From Morella rubra (lineage: Eukaryota; Streptophyta; Magnoliopsida; Fagales; Myricaceae), in the NCBI GenBank assembly GCA_003952965.2, contig RXIC02000471.1, positions 268,463 through 332,462 on the forward strand: a DNA stretch of 64,000 nt, in the 5' to 3' direction. Of the stretch, positions 1 to 12,533 are shown one piece after another. Position numbers and translations under genes: made by a program. Positions within the stretch are counted from its first letter, which is position 1; the number at the start of each line of letters is the position of its first letter. The notes below the pieces were generated by a model. The model ran no database searches. It saw only the letters and a program-made list of their open reading frames with translations, and was not told the DNA's origin.

Positions 1-463
1 GAAGAAGGCAGAGAAGAGGAGGAGAAGAAGCAACAAGACGTATAGGAGAAATTGCCAAGGAGAGGATTGAGTTGAGTTAAGTGAGGGTGGTGAAAGGGTT
101 CAATATATAGGAGATGAGAAGTGGGATTGTATGAATCAATGGGAATTATGTCATTTTCAAAGTGATTATATCATTGACACTGACCAAAAATTTTTGTCTT
201 TATTCAAGGGGGGGGGGGGGGGGGAATATATAAAGCATGTGCCACAAAATTGGGTCATTAATTTCTTCCATGAAATTTTTGCTGGTCCGGTTTTGTTTCC
301 AAGTGACAATGACTTCATCTTTGTATGTTTCTGATATACATATATTGATCATAATTACTAGTCCTTAGCTCCATTTTTAGATTTTCTTGGTAAATATTGA
401 TCCTATTTGTGAAGAATAACTAATTTCGTCAATAAGCATGATAAGCAGTTGTTGAATAGTGCT
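1..463. other. Non-coding left edge with poly(G) run
   Basis: No gene is supported here. There is a purine-rich start and a run of about 14 G at 210-224, which is a likely slippage-prone site. Given the GRF-like pseudogene that follows, this is probably the 5' flank of that gene inside an old MULE, but no terminal inverted repeat could be recognised. Confidence 0.4.
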
Positions 464-580
464 TAGTATAGTCATGACCTAATTCTTTTGCAGATGCTTA
501 ACTAGTATAGCCATGACCTAACTCTTTTGCAGATACATAACTAGTATAGCCATGACCTAACTCTTTTGCAAATGCTTCAT
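464..580. repeat. 39-bp tandem repeat, three copies
   Basis: Three direct copies start at 464, 503 and 542 with a period of 39 bp and few mismatches. Each copy carries a T-rich tract ending TTTTGCA(G/A), which looks like a plant 3' splice acceptor. The array lies just upstream of the GRF-like pseudogene coding region. Confidence 0.85.
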
Positions 581-597
581 TTTCACATGTTTTTTAG

Positions 598-1215
598 GCA
601 ATTCACCTCCATCGCCAAGTACTGCAATTTCGGCGACAAGCATAGGTGGAGATTCAATTAAAATTCCTATTTGTTACTGTGGAGTTGAATCTACGCCTGA
701 AGACTGCCTACATTGAAGCAAATTTTGGCAGAAGGTTTTTTAGTTGTGCGAACCACAAGGTAATACCTCGTATACGTAGTTTTAGTACGTATGTTTATTA
801 TTACGCTGAAATGTTTATATATGATATGAATGCAGTTTGGGAGATCATGCGGCTTTTTTATGTGGTTTGATCCTCCTATGTGTGTCCATGGAAGGAGGGT
901 TTTAAGCCGTATTCGGGAGAGGCATGAAAGGACACATATAGAGTTTGAAATAGAAAGTCATCTTAAAGCAAAGAGGATTAGTATGCGAAGCGCACTACAA
1001 CGATGGAGGAGGAGTATGGGAAGCGCATTGCAAGGATAGAGGAGGAGTATGTAAAGTGCAGTGCGATGATGGAACGCGATATGGCACGGCTCCGCTTAGA
1101 GTTAGTTTCCACAAAATATAGTCACAATGAAGAGAAGAAATTTTATAGGAGGATATTAACTTTCTTGTGGGTGTTGATTGTTTTGTTGTTGTTGTCTTCT
1201 ATATATGTTACAAAA
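598..1215 (+). pseudogene. GRF-type zinc finger / transmembrane protein, decayed
   Basis: Two exons are visible. Exon 1 (about 598-759) has a Ser/Thr-rich leader and the start of a GRF zinc finger (ICYCG, then NFGRRFFSC). Exon 2 (from 836) has CGFFMWFDPP, a charged coiled-coil stretch and a hydrophobic membrane segment (about 1162-1209). The intron 760-835 begins GT and ends AG and separates the third and fourth zinc-ligand cysteines, the same position as in the intact relative at 59510-61113. The frame breaks near 694 (one apparent extra C between CGVES and LKTAYIEANF) and again near 980 in the coiled coil. The reading frame then runs into the antisense of a truncated transposase. The family is common in plants and often annotated only as GRF-type domain protein; its function here is unknown. 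Confidence 0.7.
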
Positions 1216-1250
1216 AAGGAAGTGGGTGTTTCTCTACCATTGCCTTCTAT

Positions 1251-1547
1251 GTATGTTACCACAACAGGTTTTCCCTCATGGCACTTCACCATTGCCAAAA
1301 CATCATGATCAGATGACACGAGAATAACACCATCATCAAGAGTTTTCCCTGGCTGCTTGTAGCAAATGAGGTCACCAGGCTTATATCCATATGCTTTCAC
1401 AATATCCTCTAGTTCAAAAAATGACAAGTAATCTGAATCATATGGTTCGTCATACACCGACACATCTCCACCCACGTAAAAACATCTGAAATTCCTACTG
1501 AATCTACCACCATAGTGCACCTCGAATAGAAGCAACTCAAACAGCAT
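1251..1547 (-). pseudogene. MULE transposase N-terminal (PB1-like) domain fragment
   Basis: The minus frame begins with ATG at 1547 and reads LFEVHYGGRF, then YVGGDVSVYDE, YLSFFELEDIVKAYGY and later VKCHEGKPVVVTYIE. This is the N-terminal PB1-like domain found upstream of the catalytic domain in many plant MULE transposases. No catalytic DDE, SWIM or zinc-knuckle region follows. After about 1251 the frame enters the 3' end of the convergent GRF-like gene, so the interior of the transposase has been deleted. Confidence 0.7.
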
Positions 1548-2650
1548 GTTAAGGATTTAGAAAGCACCACACTTGCCAGGTAAAATAAAACAATGGGTTA
1601 GTATATGATAAATTCAGATCACATTAAGATATGTATAAGTATATAAAAAAAAAAAAAAAATTCAGCTCATCTTAAACAATGTTAAAACAATGATAAGTCT
1701 GTAAGTGCCCCACAGTAACTCATCACACAGCTGTACAGTACACTTGTATATCAAAGCAATAAAAGCCTAACACACCCCACCCATACAACTACTCAAGTGT
1801 ATAAACGAGATAGAACAATTGATTATAAATAGACATTACTGTTCAATGTTCAATACCATACAATAACACTTAATCTCTAACAATTAAAAAATCTTATCAA
1901 CAAAGTTTTATACATCACGTAACACTGTAAGTGCCCCACAGAGCAGTACTCTCACTGTGCAGTCCCCACACCTACCAAGTCAACTAAAACAATGTATAAA
2001 AGAAGTGCATAAAATGTTTAAGTTCTATACACAAGGCTCACTTATCAATTAAGTTTTATACACTACTCATCGTAACTGAATTAAAAACATTTTGTTCAAC
2101 AAAGTATAGAAGAAGTGCATTAAAATTCAGCTCACATTCAATAAAGTATAAAAGAAGTCTAAGAAGCCTACACTTGTACCAAGAAACCATATCAGGCCTA
2201 AGCAATAAAAGCTATGTTGACTAACAATTTTACATATATGGTAATGTACAAGATAGAAAAGTGAGGGCAAGTATTTAATAAGGGGTAATGTATAGGAGGA
2301 GAGAAACAATATATCGTATTTGATTCCACCCATAAGTTTGGAAATAAACAAAATGCTGGAGAGGAGGTCTTATACTACTAGAACACTGTTTCAGAATAAA
2401 CGAGATATCTTATTTGATTCCCCATATTAGTAGATGAATATTGTTAGCTTGATTCATTGATTATACCTGCAATAGATGACATTTCCTGACTCTCATAACA
2501 GGAAAGGTTCAATGTTCAATACCATACAATAACAGAAGAATGAATTAAAAAAAAAAACAAATAACCCATATCAACAGTACTTTAGAATTCTAGCTGGTAC
2601 GTTGACACACATTCTGTTAATCCAGCCTGAACTGAACCTAATATCAACCC
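1548..2650. other. Non-coding MULE interior with dispersed short repeats
   Basis: No gene. Short direct repeats occur: a CTGTAAGTGCCCCACAG motif near 1698 and 1926, and a GTTCAATACCATACAATAACA block near 1852 and 2513. A block around 2117-2155 recurs near 7190-7235 (GCATTAAAATTCAGCTCA followed by AAGTATAAAA). I infer decayed interior of the left MULE. Confidence 0.4.
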
Positions 2651-3505
2651 TAACTAGACCCACATATAATTGGCATCTCCGGTGGCTTTGGTGTACACGG
2701 TCCCCGTGGTGGGCTTCCTCTCCTCCCGGTGTCCAGCTCTGGCCAAGAGTGGTAGCAATCGGTTGGCACGTGAACCCTCACGCGCGCACATGGATCTCAA
2801 GCCCCCGACCTCCTTTGCCTCCCCTCTTGTTGTTTTGCACATTTTTTGGAGGTCTGGCCCCACCCTGCCATGCTCAGCCCCCCCTGGCGGTCCTTATTGT
2901 CTCTATCCAGCCTCCCTTTGCCGGCACCTAGAGGTCACGCCTGTGCTGCCTAGGGGCTCGGTGTTTTTGTTTCCTACCACTCTTGGTAGGTTTGTGAGGA
3001 CCTTTTGTCGCCACTGCCGCCTCCCTTCATTTTGTGGACTATTCCAGCCATTTTTCCCCGGTGGATCTCTTTGCTGCCGTTGTTTTGTGCTGCCTACAGT
3101 CACACCTTCTCCTCCTCCCTTGTATACAGCCAATCATTGCCTGAAGATTGCCCTGAAGGAGTCGGATTGTTGCTCAGTTTGCCCCTCCTCCAGTGGAAGC
3201 CGCCATCGCCTTAAGTGATGGTTTTGTTGTGTTTCGGTCTTTGTGACCGGTTTGTTGTTTGTATTGTGTTTCGATCCTTGTGATCGGTTTGTGTTTGTAT
3301 TGTGTTCTGGCTCTTATGGCCAATTTGTGGTCCTAGTTGTTTCACGGGCCTTATGGTTGTTAGTGGTTCCGGCTCTTGTGTCTAGTTATTGTAGGGCCTT
3401 TTGGTCCATTTAGGTGTTTCACTAGCCTTTCGGTCGATTTTTTGCGTTGTATTGACTGTATACTTCTCGATTTTTAATAAATTATCTTTACCTAGAAAAA
3501 AAAAA
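2651..3505 (+). mobile_element. GC-rich poly(A)-tailed non-LTR-like insertion, copy 1
   Basis: A GC-rich block in AT-rich surroundings ends TTTACCTAG followed by a run of about 10 A at 3495-3505. It shares a CGCGCGCAYATGGATCTCA-type segment and the TTTACYTAG-poly(A) end with the second copy at 16356-17374. No LINE reverse transcriptase or ORF1 motif was found, and the long frames look like composition effects. It is therefore probably a non-autonomous non-LTR element. The left boundary is approximate and no clear target duplication was found. Confidence 0.5.
3228..3440 (+). repeat. Array of short stem-loops with varying stems
   Basis: Short hairpins recur at irregular 30-45 bp intervals. CGGTC/GACCG surrounds a TTTGT loop at 3235-3249, CGATC/GATCG surrounds CTTGT at 3272-3286, and TGGCT/GGCCA surrounds CTTAT at 3308-3322 (one G-U pair). 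GGGCC/GGTCC surrounds TTTT at 3394-3407. Weaker versions lie near 3347-3358, 3371-3383 and 3424-3435. The stem sequence changes on both sides while pairing is kept. Confidence 0.55.
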
Positions 3506-6500
3506 TTAACTACGAGATCAAGTGGCAGTGATGGAGGTCTAAGCGTATTGGTGATACTGTGTGTCTTGGACTCAATCCAGACAGTGATGGACTCAGTCCA
3601 GTGTGTGTCAAGAGGATTCTCGGCATTTTTGGTTTCTTTGATTCGTGTGTAATGCGGCTTAGAATGCTTCTTTCCCACACCACTGATGAAAGAACGCAAG
3701 GAAGGAGGGAATCAATTGGTGCAACCAACAATAATACAATAATTCAGAAAAATGAACAATAATAGAATACGCCACCCTGTCACCTAAACTCAAATTCCAA
3801 GGTACTGAGCAAAAAAATCATAATTGCTACTACACATGAATCACGAGGAGTAAATCCAGAATCTTTTCATTGCTAATATTCTTCATCATAATCATGTAGC
3901 AAATGATCTGGAGGAAAGTAGATATAAAAGTAAGAACTGTTACAGATTTGCGATATTTTAACCATACAAGTATGTTATCTCTGTAAGTAAGTGGCAAACC
4001 CAAGGGGGAATAACAAAACTCCCTTTAAACAACTTTGTGGTGTTTGCTAAGGAAGGGGTGCTATGCATGTCAATATTAAAGCTAATTGATGCTAATTTAG
4101 CATCAAGTTATGGATGAGAAGAAGTAACAGATTATTTCTTTAGGAAAGAGGTTCGGCAAAACCGCTTTATACATCTACCCCTTTTAAATATCCTTCTACC
4201 TTGAACCTTAAGGTTTTTCCCATATATCTTCAAATAATACACTCAAACTAGCTTTGGGGTGCTAGTGCAGAATTCGTATAACGTGAAAGTTTTTTGGTTC
4301 CGAGCTTCAAGCAAACCCACCATGTCAAGTTTGTTCCAGTTTACAGACCTTCCAAACTTTTATTCTCCACTTCACCTTTCAGAGTAACTTGACATGTATA
4401 TATGCCAATCATTCTAATACCTGCTGCTGCTTCTATTTGGCTTAAACCTTTAAGCAGAGCTGAAACACTAGAAAGCTCAAATTTATGGGCTAACGTATAG
4501 TCAATGAATTACACCAAATCTTGCTTGCCAACGATATACTTCAGAAGACATAACAACAGCACTCAATCATGCATAAATAGTAGTCATTGTAGTACAATGT
4601 AATTGTTACAATCAGGGAAACAATTTCTACTGCAACATATGTGCAAACGTCTATTTCCACATCTAACATTGATTCAACACTTAAAAGAACTAAGGACAGC
4701 TAGTTCAGCAATTAAGTAATGTATTATACTGGAGCCTTCGCATTTCAGTGATAAATGAATTTAGATGGAAGCAATTAGCAGAAGTAAACATATATTGCGG
4801 GACTGGCTCAATCACACTTTAGCTGACATTGTTCAAGAATGAAAATATGAATTGAGCAAAAGCTTCAGTGAAGCTCTAATATTACTAACATGGCTATCTA
4901 GATACACTTGGGATACGTACGGGCTACCTGGCGCTCAGGCATTTCTGGCATGTGAATTGGGACTCTAGATAGAAACAATAAAACTAGACTGAGAATGGAC
5001 AAGAAAATTTAGAAAATAAGACAAGGCATTGAAAAGGAATAGTAGGAGCTGCCTTCATGATTATTGTTACAAAACTATGAAGCCCACCACATCCTAGACC
5101 GGCAATTTATGTATGATTCTGCGGTTGCTAGTGAATGATTGAGGAACTACACATAATTTATGTCCTAAAGTGAATGTGCCAAGACTGCCAAAAGAAATGG
5201 ATAACCGTGGAGATGATGGACGAAAATTGATTGGCTGACGCGCTTGACATATATATAATCTAAAGAACCCCAGGTGATAGATAGGTCTCCCGTGGAGGAC
5301 ATTCTAAGCTTTGTGCAGGACATGGTCCCAACAGTAATGCATGGACATATATGACCATGTATATAAGGACAGGTTGCTAGGCCATAATTTACCGTCATTT
5401 GAGTCTCTTCTATCTTTGTTGAGAGTAAAGCACTAAAGCCTCAGCATTTGTCAGTATTTTTGTAGCATTGATTTTGGGTAATCGCCAACTAATATACAAT
5501 ATTCGAACTTAACCTTAGCTTTTGAAAAATTCCAGGAACGGGAGATGAAACTGTCACCGGACTATTCATAATTGCAAGCTTCAATATCTTGCTAGGGTTT
5601 TTCAAGGCCCAAGTCAACCCATACGAACCTACAAGAAAGCCCTTCACGGAAAGGAGAACAAGTCAAATACAAAACTTAAATGCAGCTTATCAGTTATTGC
5701 ATTACTAGATCACGCATATCCAATTGCAAATGCAGGATGCCTAGTAAGTTGTCAAACAGAACAACATGATAAATTCAATTTTTCTGATGGCTCGCTTTTC
5801 CTCCACAAGTTTGATCAAACCTGATTTGATCCCAAGCACATCAAGTAATCTATCAAATTCCTTGTGGAAGCAAAAGTAGAGAAATTCAAATTAAGAAATA
5901 CCAGCTCCCTAGTAATTACATGACAATAACTCTGTTAACAAATGTTAAACCTGTGTAATCAAAACCATATCCTGACTGAGGTGCAATGCAGTTCTGACAT
6001 CTATGCACAGTTAAGCAACATACACAAGACTTGGTTCCTTAAAACACCACGATGAGAACTGGCAGAGGCAAAATCCCAATACAGGGATGGACCTGAAGTG
6101 TAGAGAACGCACTTGGGAAGACAACCTGAGACATTAACTAAAAGATTGTGTTGGAGCTCCATGAAGGAAGACAATTGTTCCACGTTGGCTCCTAAAAGTT
6201 ATAAAATCAAGTTGAAAATTGAAAGAGGAACTAATTTAGCTGCAGAGAAGTTTACCGGTTTCCCTTACAAACCATCTAAAGTTCCCAGATTTGATGTATG
6301 AGCCATAATTCTCTAGAATAGTAGTAAGTTACAATATAGCAACGGGTACCATATGTGTTTGAGACCCTGTAAGTGTGATTCATATCCTTGTCAAAGAGAA
6401 CCGTACAAGACTTAACACTCAAGTGTTTTTCGGCTCACCACTCACAAGCTTGAGATATACCCTCTCTAAGCTTCTTCTTTAGTGAACAACCTCACTAAAG

Positions 6501-7904
6501 GAATCTCTTCTCTCTCAAAGAGCTCTATCTCTTGGACAAGGATATGAAAGTCTCCTAAATGATATGTGGTCAATTTTGGACGTTCCACATATGAAAACTA
6601 GCTTTGTCGTCTGTGAAGGTTTTCAAGTTACCGTTGGTCATTTGTTTTCTTTGAAAATGTCCGTTGAAGGTCCGCCCGTGAAGAATTCAAACTTTATAAG
6701 TGTATTCTTGTCCCGTAATTCAGAACCAAGGTTTATACCCTAAGGTCTTGAAACTTCACTTTTGAGCTCCTTGCATGTTCTTGATCTTCTTTCTTCAAGT
6801 CTTTGGCTCTTTCATCAATTTGTCTTTGAATGTGTTTTATAAACTGGAATGATTGTAAATGTAGTGTAATTAATAACAACACATACCATTAATTGATTTC
6901 ATATGAACATGTTTTAAACAACTTTGTTTATGGTGGTGTTGGGCTAAGAATTTCTTTCTCTACGATTTTATTTGGATGTATCATATTGGTGCTAAACATG
7001 TCAATATTAAACTACAGCTTAATTGATGCTCAGATCAATTAGCATCAGCTGTTACTCTTGTTATAATCAAGGTTTATGACTTTTCTAAAGACCAGTAATA
7101 GGTTCGGGGTCAAACCACACTTGCTAGTATATTGTTGTAAAATTAGGACAAACTATGGAGAGACATCTCCACCTACATAAGAGTAAAATAAGTGCATTAA
7201 AATTCAGCTCAGATCCAGTAAAGTATAAAAATACTACAAGATACGGTAGGAGCTGAGTGCATCGACCATAAACATTAAAATAAGTGTACTTGTGGTGAGA
7301 AAGCAACTTGTGTACTTTTTTATCTACAAAACGTGAACAAAAGAGACCCACGTGCTTTTGAAAAGTTAAACAAATAATTTATACAGATTACATTATGTGT
7401 TATGGGACCACATGGTTTTGTCAGAGTGAAAAGTAAGTAATAAAGAAAAAGCCCGACACTAGAGGACCACAGTAAAGCAAGACCACTTCAGCAAATCAAA
7501 ATTTCCACACAGAGAAGATAAATTCCACCCAAAGAAGACAATTTCTACGATTCAATACTATTTATGCATGCAAGTCACTTAAAAATGTGCTACCCATGCA
7601 AAATAACCCAACCTAACGAACATTGCCTGAAACATTGAGTTTTCGAAACTAGATCTACAACGTAAAAACCCTAAAATCAGAATAACCCATCATCAAAAAA
7701 TCAAAAGAAGCCCATCGCATACCTTTAACAGAGTTTAATTGATGATTATTGCTCAACATATGCGAAATGCTCAGCGCCGAAGACCTTGCCTTGGTAAGTT
7801 CGAGTGTTGTTGAGTGCAAATGGATAACTGTCGGGAGGGAAAATAGATTTTGGCTAAGTGTTGGAGGGAGGGAATCGAGTCTTCGAGAATAATGGAGGGC
7901 AAAA
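3506..7904. other. Gene-free decayed repeat DNA
   Basis: No convincing coding region. A block at about 4028-4110 (AACAACTTTGT, later CATGTCAATATTAAA and an ATTGATGCT/AGCATCA pair) recurs in divergent form at about 6916-7050 in the same orientation. A pyrimidine-rich stretch near 6400-6560 looks repetitive but could not be assigned. The whole span sits between the truncated transposase start and the MULE-like right end at 8098. Confidence 0.35.
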
Positions 7905-8098
7905 TGGGGAGAAAATTTTTAAATGCCTCACTTGGATGGCACGTGCGCTTATTACCGTCAGTCTTAATGGAGAAATTGGCATCGGGGTGGCAATCAACGA
8001 AAATTAGAAGTTTGTGGTCTCCATGTCACGAAATCAAAACAAGAGGGCGTAAAGTGTCAGGGACTCTATAGTTAAGGAGTGCAAAGTGTAATTTTCCC
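7905..8098. repeat. Probable MULE terminal inverted repeat (right end)
   Basis: Read on the minus strand inward from 8098, this begins GGGAAAATTACACTTTGCAC and continues with the low-complexity phrase style typical of plant MULE ends. It ends at CCC followed by AAAATATTT. The partner end is not visible and would lie left of the window, so the 9-bp target duplication cannot be tested. Confidence 0.4.
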
Positions 8099-8552
8099 AA
8101 AATATTTGTCAGTTTATTATTAATATTTTTTTCATATTTATTATGCTGGAAAAGACTACTTGATAAAAAGAGATGATTTTAAAGTTTATTATTATTAGTT
8201 TTAAGTTTTAGAATTAAAATAAGAAGGGAAAAAAATTAGTACGGTCCCTTTGTTTAGTTTCAAAATTGAAAAGGTTAAAAATTTTGATACAAAAATTCAT
8301 GTTTGCATCTAAAAATTCTAAATACACTCGCAGTACAATGTGAGATTCTAATTGCAATCTGATTTTAGGGATTCCTAATCCCCGTCTCCTTTTTTCGGTC
8401 TTCTCGACAAGAGATCATCATGTTTCATATTTAGAATTAAAAAAAAATACAAAAAATATTAATATGTATTTGATCATACAGAGGACATGAACCACAACGT
8501 CTCATCGATGCAAGAAAGAGACGACAAATAGCCATAAGGGCTACGAAGAGGC
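8099..8552. other. AT-rich spacer, nothing recognised
   Basis: No coding sequence, RNA gene or clear repeat structure was seen between the MULE-like end and the long solo LTR. Confidence 0.5.
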
Positions 8553-8557
8553 TATTA

Positions 8558-11500
8558 TGTGATGCCCCTCACCATTTGTGGTGTATGCATGATATTTACT
8601 ATAAATAGTTTTAGAAAATATGCACTTTGACTTTATTCTTGATTTCCTCAATTTCTAAATTCATTAGCACTTAGATTTACATTTTTTTGCTACATTAAAT
8701 TCCTTATGTGATTTCTTCCCTTGTTTCAATTAATTTTCTATGCTTAAATTATTTTATTGATATGAGTATTGGATAATTCATTTTTCTTGATTTTAAATTA
8801 TTGTTTGAAATCATTCTTCCTTACTTATAGCAATTCAAATGTTGCATATTTCATTTAAATTTATATATTTTCATGCAAGTGATTTTATTGCGCCTAATTA
8901 TTTAAAAAAAAAAAAAAGAGGTTTATTTATCTCATGGTCGGCCAACTAGGTGTAGATTCTTGCAAAGTTTATCTTGTTAGCTATGTGTCAATAGCACTTG
9001 TCCCTATGAGTTAAAATTCAATTAATGGTATTAATGCCTTGTCTCCATACTCATTATGTCCTCATAAATATAGCATACCCTAATTAATTAGCTAGAATAA
9101 GAGAAAACATAAAATGTAGTAAAAAAGAACAAGTAACTCATGGCAAGCATTTTACCGTGAGACAAGAGAGTGAATTCCGTGAGACAAGAGAGAACAAAAA
9201 AAGGGGAAGAGAAGAGAGAAAAGAAAGAAGACAGGAAAGAAAGAAAGAAAATGGAGAAAATGAAGGGAAAGCAACCAAATAGAGGTAAGGATTAGTAATG
9301 CATGTAGGTTGTGGGTTGTGTGTATTTAAATGATTTAATGATGTTTTTATTGCAATAATAGTTACTTATCTTAGAATTTTCACAAGACGCTGTGTATCTT
9401 TAAATTATTGTTGTTTTATTGCAATACACGTTACTTCTCTTGGAATTTTTCACAAGATTTTTAAGATTCATTACTTGCATGTAAGATTGCTTGAGTTTAT
9501 GGTGATTTCCATATGCTTGTGTTGTATCATTTCTTCATGGAAAGGCACTGATGTAAACCGAACATACAAGGCTGAATTTTATAGTTGAAATGGCCAGATC
9601 AAGGCCAAAGAATGAAGCCAAGAGGGCTTGAGATGAGATTGTAAGACAATATGACCATACATATGTATTTGAATGGTTTTTGAAGAAGGTTTTGAAGTTG
9701 CATGTGATGTTGTTGTTAATCTGTACATAAATGCTTGTTGTAATTATGTTATTTCAGTTATGATGATTTAAGTTCATTAGATCTAAGAATTTTAGCATGA
9801 AAACCTCACAAGCATAGAGAAAAATGGGAGTTTTAAAGTGAAAACCCTTGCTGTCCAAAACATCCCCACGAAATCCTTGGATTTTTTGCATGAAAATTGG
9901 TGGACGTGTAGTATATGGTCACAATAGGTCCCAGTAAAAATTTCAGCTCAATCGGAGGTCAAAAAGGTTGAAAATGCCCCTGGAGGTCTCTAAGGGCAGT
10001 TTCAGCATTTCACACAAAACGTTGGGTAAAAAGGTCCGAAAGGGGAAAATAAATTTATGGCTGTGTAGAGAATGAAAAATAGATTGGGAAGCCCAAATTT
10101 GAGTCCAAACCGAGTAGAATTAGGGGCTCAAATCACAAAGCCCGTTTAGCAGCCTAAATGAACTTTAGGCCCATTAACCCTAAACAAGCCCAAAACACTT
10201 TGAAACTTTAAGGATAGGCCCAATAGGGCCTAAGGAGGCTCCAAAGGCCTTCATTTGAAGATTGAAGGCATATTTAATATTTAATTATAAATTCCATGTT
10301 TAATTCTTGAATTAGTAGTATAAGAGGAATAAAGTTTATTAATTCTTTATTTAAAGAAAAAGATATAATAATTTGAACCCATATGACATAGAAACTGAAT
10401 GAGTATTTTAAATTCAGTTTGTGGACTTAATTTCTGAAATTTGCATTTTTAATTATTCATGCATTGAAATTACAAGTACTTTATTGGTTTATGTTTTCAA
10501 GTCATATATTGGGATGTTTGAGATGTGTACATTGCACATGAATGTATTCGTGCATTAATTGCATTAACATCATGAAAGGGAAAACAAATATGAGGAACCC
10601 CAAGCTTGCGAGATAATTCCCGAAGAAAGAGTGACGGTACCGAACACATGAGGAGAGTACAACCCACCACTACAAGTGTGGGCTCCTTTTTATCATTTTT
10701 AAAGGTCCTGGTGTAGGTGGCACGGGACAGTCTCACAAGGAGAGGAAGGATGCACAACCTGCCTCTAGGGGTGAACAGAACAGACACCGAGAATACCTCA
10801 GGGAACCATATAATGAGGGAATGATTTCAATTACATTGCATGCATTCTTTATACTGTTTCTATGACTTGTAGACTTGAATTATTGCACTGATACTATTGA
10901 TTCATATTCAAAGATGAATTATACTTGTATGAGCATGCCCCCTCCCCGACCTTACTAAGTCAGTAGGATTCACTCCTTTTTTATTTGCATGCTGCTTGTT
11001 TTTCTTCTTTGAGCAGGAAGATGTACTATTATGAGATTAACACCTATCTTGATGCGGGACTGAATGTGGTAGTCCTGAAGGTCCGTATTTGGATCTTTGA
11101 GGATTTCCAAGTCATAGTAGAGCACGAGCCTTATTGGTTCGTAAAGGATTTCCTAACTCCCAGTATAGTTGACCTCGGTTGGGTGGGAGCTCCACCCAAA
11201 CTGACTATTCCCTTTCCATTTCCCTTAGCCCCGCCAACAAAGGTCCCACCGAGCATGCCGGTCAATGGTGTTATTGACCTCACCTTAGACACCGAAGACG
11301 AGGATTAGAGGTGAGAATTTCGTTATGGCGCATCTCTAGTTAGTTATTTCATTTCTTTTGTCAGTAGTGTACCAACTGTTTTTGCCCTTGCAACACGATA
11401 CCATAGGCTAGGTGATCTATAGGAAGCTCACATTTTTTGTTAATTTAGGTCTATACTTTTGTAGTCCTCTCGAAGGACCCTCTTTGGTACTAAACAGTGT

Positions 11501-11889
11501 TCATTATAAGAAAATGATGTATTTCTTCATGTTATTTCAATTTCACCTGTTTATCAAATTCCTTCAATTTCGTATTAATATCTTTTATTATTAGTAATTT
11601 ACAATCTAAGTCATTATAACAAGTTTTTCCTAATTAAGGTACAATTTATCCCAACTTAATATTTTGGTACGATTTCACCTCTTTCGTTCAAGCTTCTAAA
11701 TCGATTTTCGATTTTCTAATTTTAAAGACTTCTTTTAACTAATGACTGTTTTGAACCAAGTCTTCCACTAAGTAAATTTGAGGGCATTGAACAATCCTAA
11801 GAGTTTTTATCGTGCGGTAATCCTTGAATTTTGTGCATGCGATTACTATACGCAAGCTGAGGGGGTAAGTACCAGCACAGGGTGTGACA
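8558..11889 (+). mobile_element. Solo long LTR (3.3 kb) of an LTR retrotransposon
   Basis: The segment begins TGTGATGCCCC and ends GGTGTGACA, so it has TG...CA termini with inverted-complementary ends. It is flanked on both sides by the 5-bp direct repeat TATTA (8553-8557 and 11890-11894). No primer-binding site, polypurine tract or pol-derived protein is present, so it looks like a solo LTR left by LTR-LTR recombination. The right part is colinear with the second LTR at 13206-16210, including blocks near 10636-10800 and 10930-11889. Very long LTRs are known from Tat/Ogre-type Ty3 elements, but the lineage cannot be assigned without a pol region. Confidence 0.7.
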
Positions 11890-12165
11890 TATTAACATGA
11901 GGAATAGCGGGGAAATCCCCGACCACATTGATGCATGGATTAGGGGGGAGTTAGTTGCAAAATAGCTAGATTCACTCAACTTAATGACTTCTGTTGTTTC
12001 CCTTTTGTGTATTTTGAACATGAATACTTTTCTAAAAGGAATGGATATTTGCCTTTACCAATGTCTTACCTTTGTTACATGATCATTTTTAATGGTAAAT
12101 TGAGTAATTTATTAATAGTAGGATAAGAGCGGTCATTACTACAACTTCTTTTACTATAAATTAAT

Positions 12166-12524
12166 GAGTTAATTACAATTTATTCCCTCAAACTATTATC
12201 ATAATCTCAAAAAATCCCTTAATCTTTAACTCATGACGACTCACCTCCTAATTTATGTCTATCGTTACAATTTAGTTTCCCACCCTGATTTCCCGATGTG
12301 AAGTTTTCACAATTGGGGGCATGAGCAATTTGGTACCTTTACGCAAGGAGGATCCTACGTGTTGCTCACGTGAGATCAAAAAGTGTCACATAACGAGAAA
12401 AGTAGGGTGAGGAACTGAATCGTAACGGTAAACGTAGATTGGGAGGTAAGTCATCACAAGTTAAAGATTAATGCAATTTTTTAGATTTGAGTGGTAATTT
12501 GTGAGAGGAAATTGTAATTAACCC
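12166..12524. mobile_element. Miniature MULE-type element with long inverted repeats (A)
   Basis: 359 bp. Left terminus GAGTTAATTACAATTT and right terminus (reverse complement) GGGTTAATTACAATTT. The inverted repeat extends for about 105 bp on each side. It is flanked by 9-bp repeats TAAATTAAT (12157-12165) and TAAATTAAG (12525-12533). Long inverted repeats plus a 9-bp target duplication indicate a non-autonomous Mutator-like element. No protein is encoded. Confidence 0.85.
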
Positions 12525-12533
12525 TAAATTAAG

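Noticed and set aside
2602..3218. Long open frames in the GC-rich block (up to 182 codons)
   Set aside because: Several overlapping frames are open at once on both strands, as expected from GC-rich composition. None shows a recognisable domain, and the block behaves as a poly(A)-tailed insertion.
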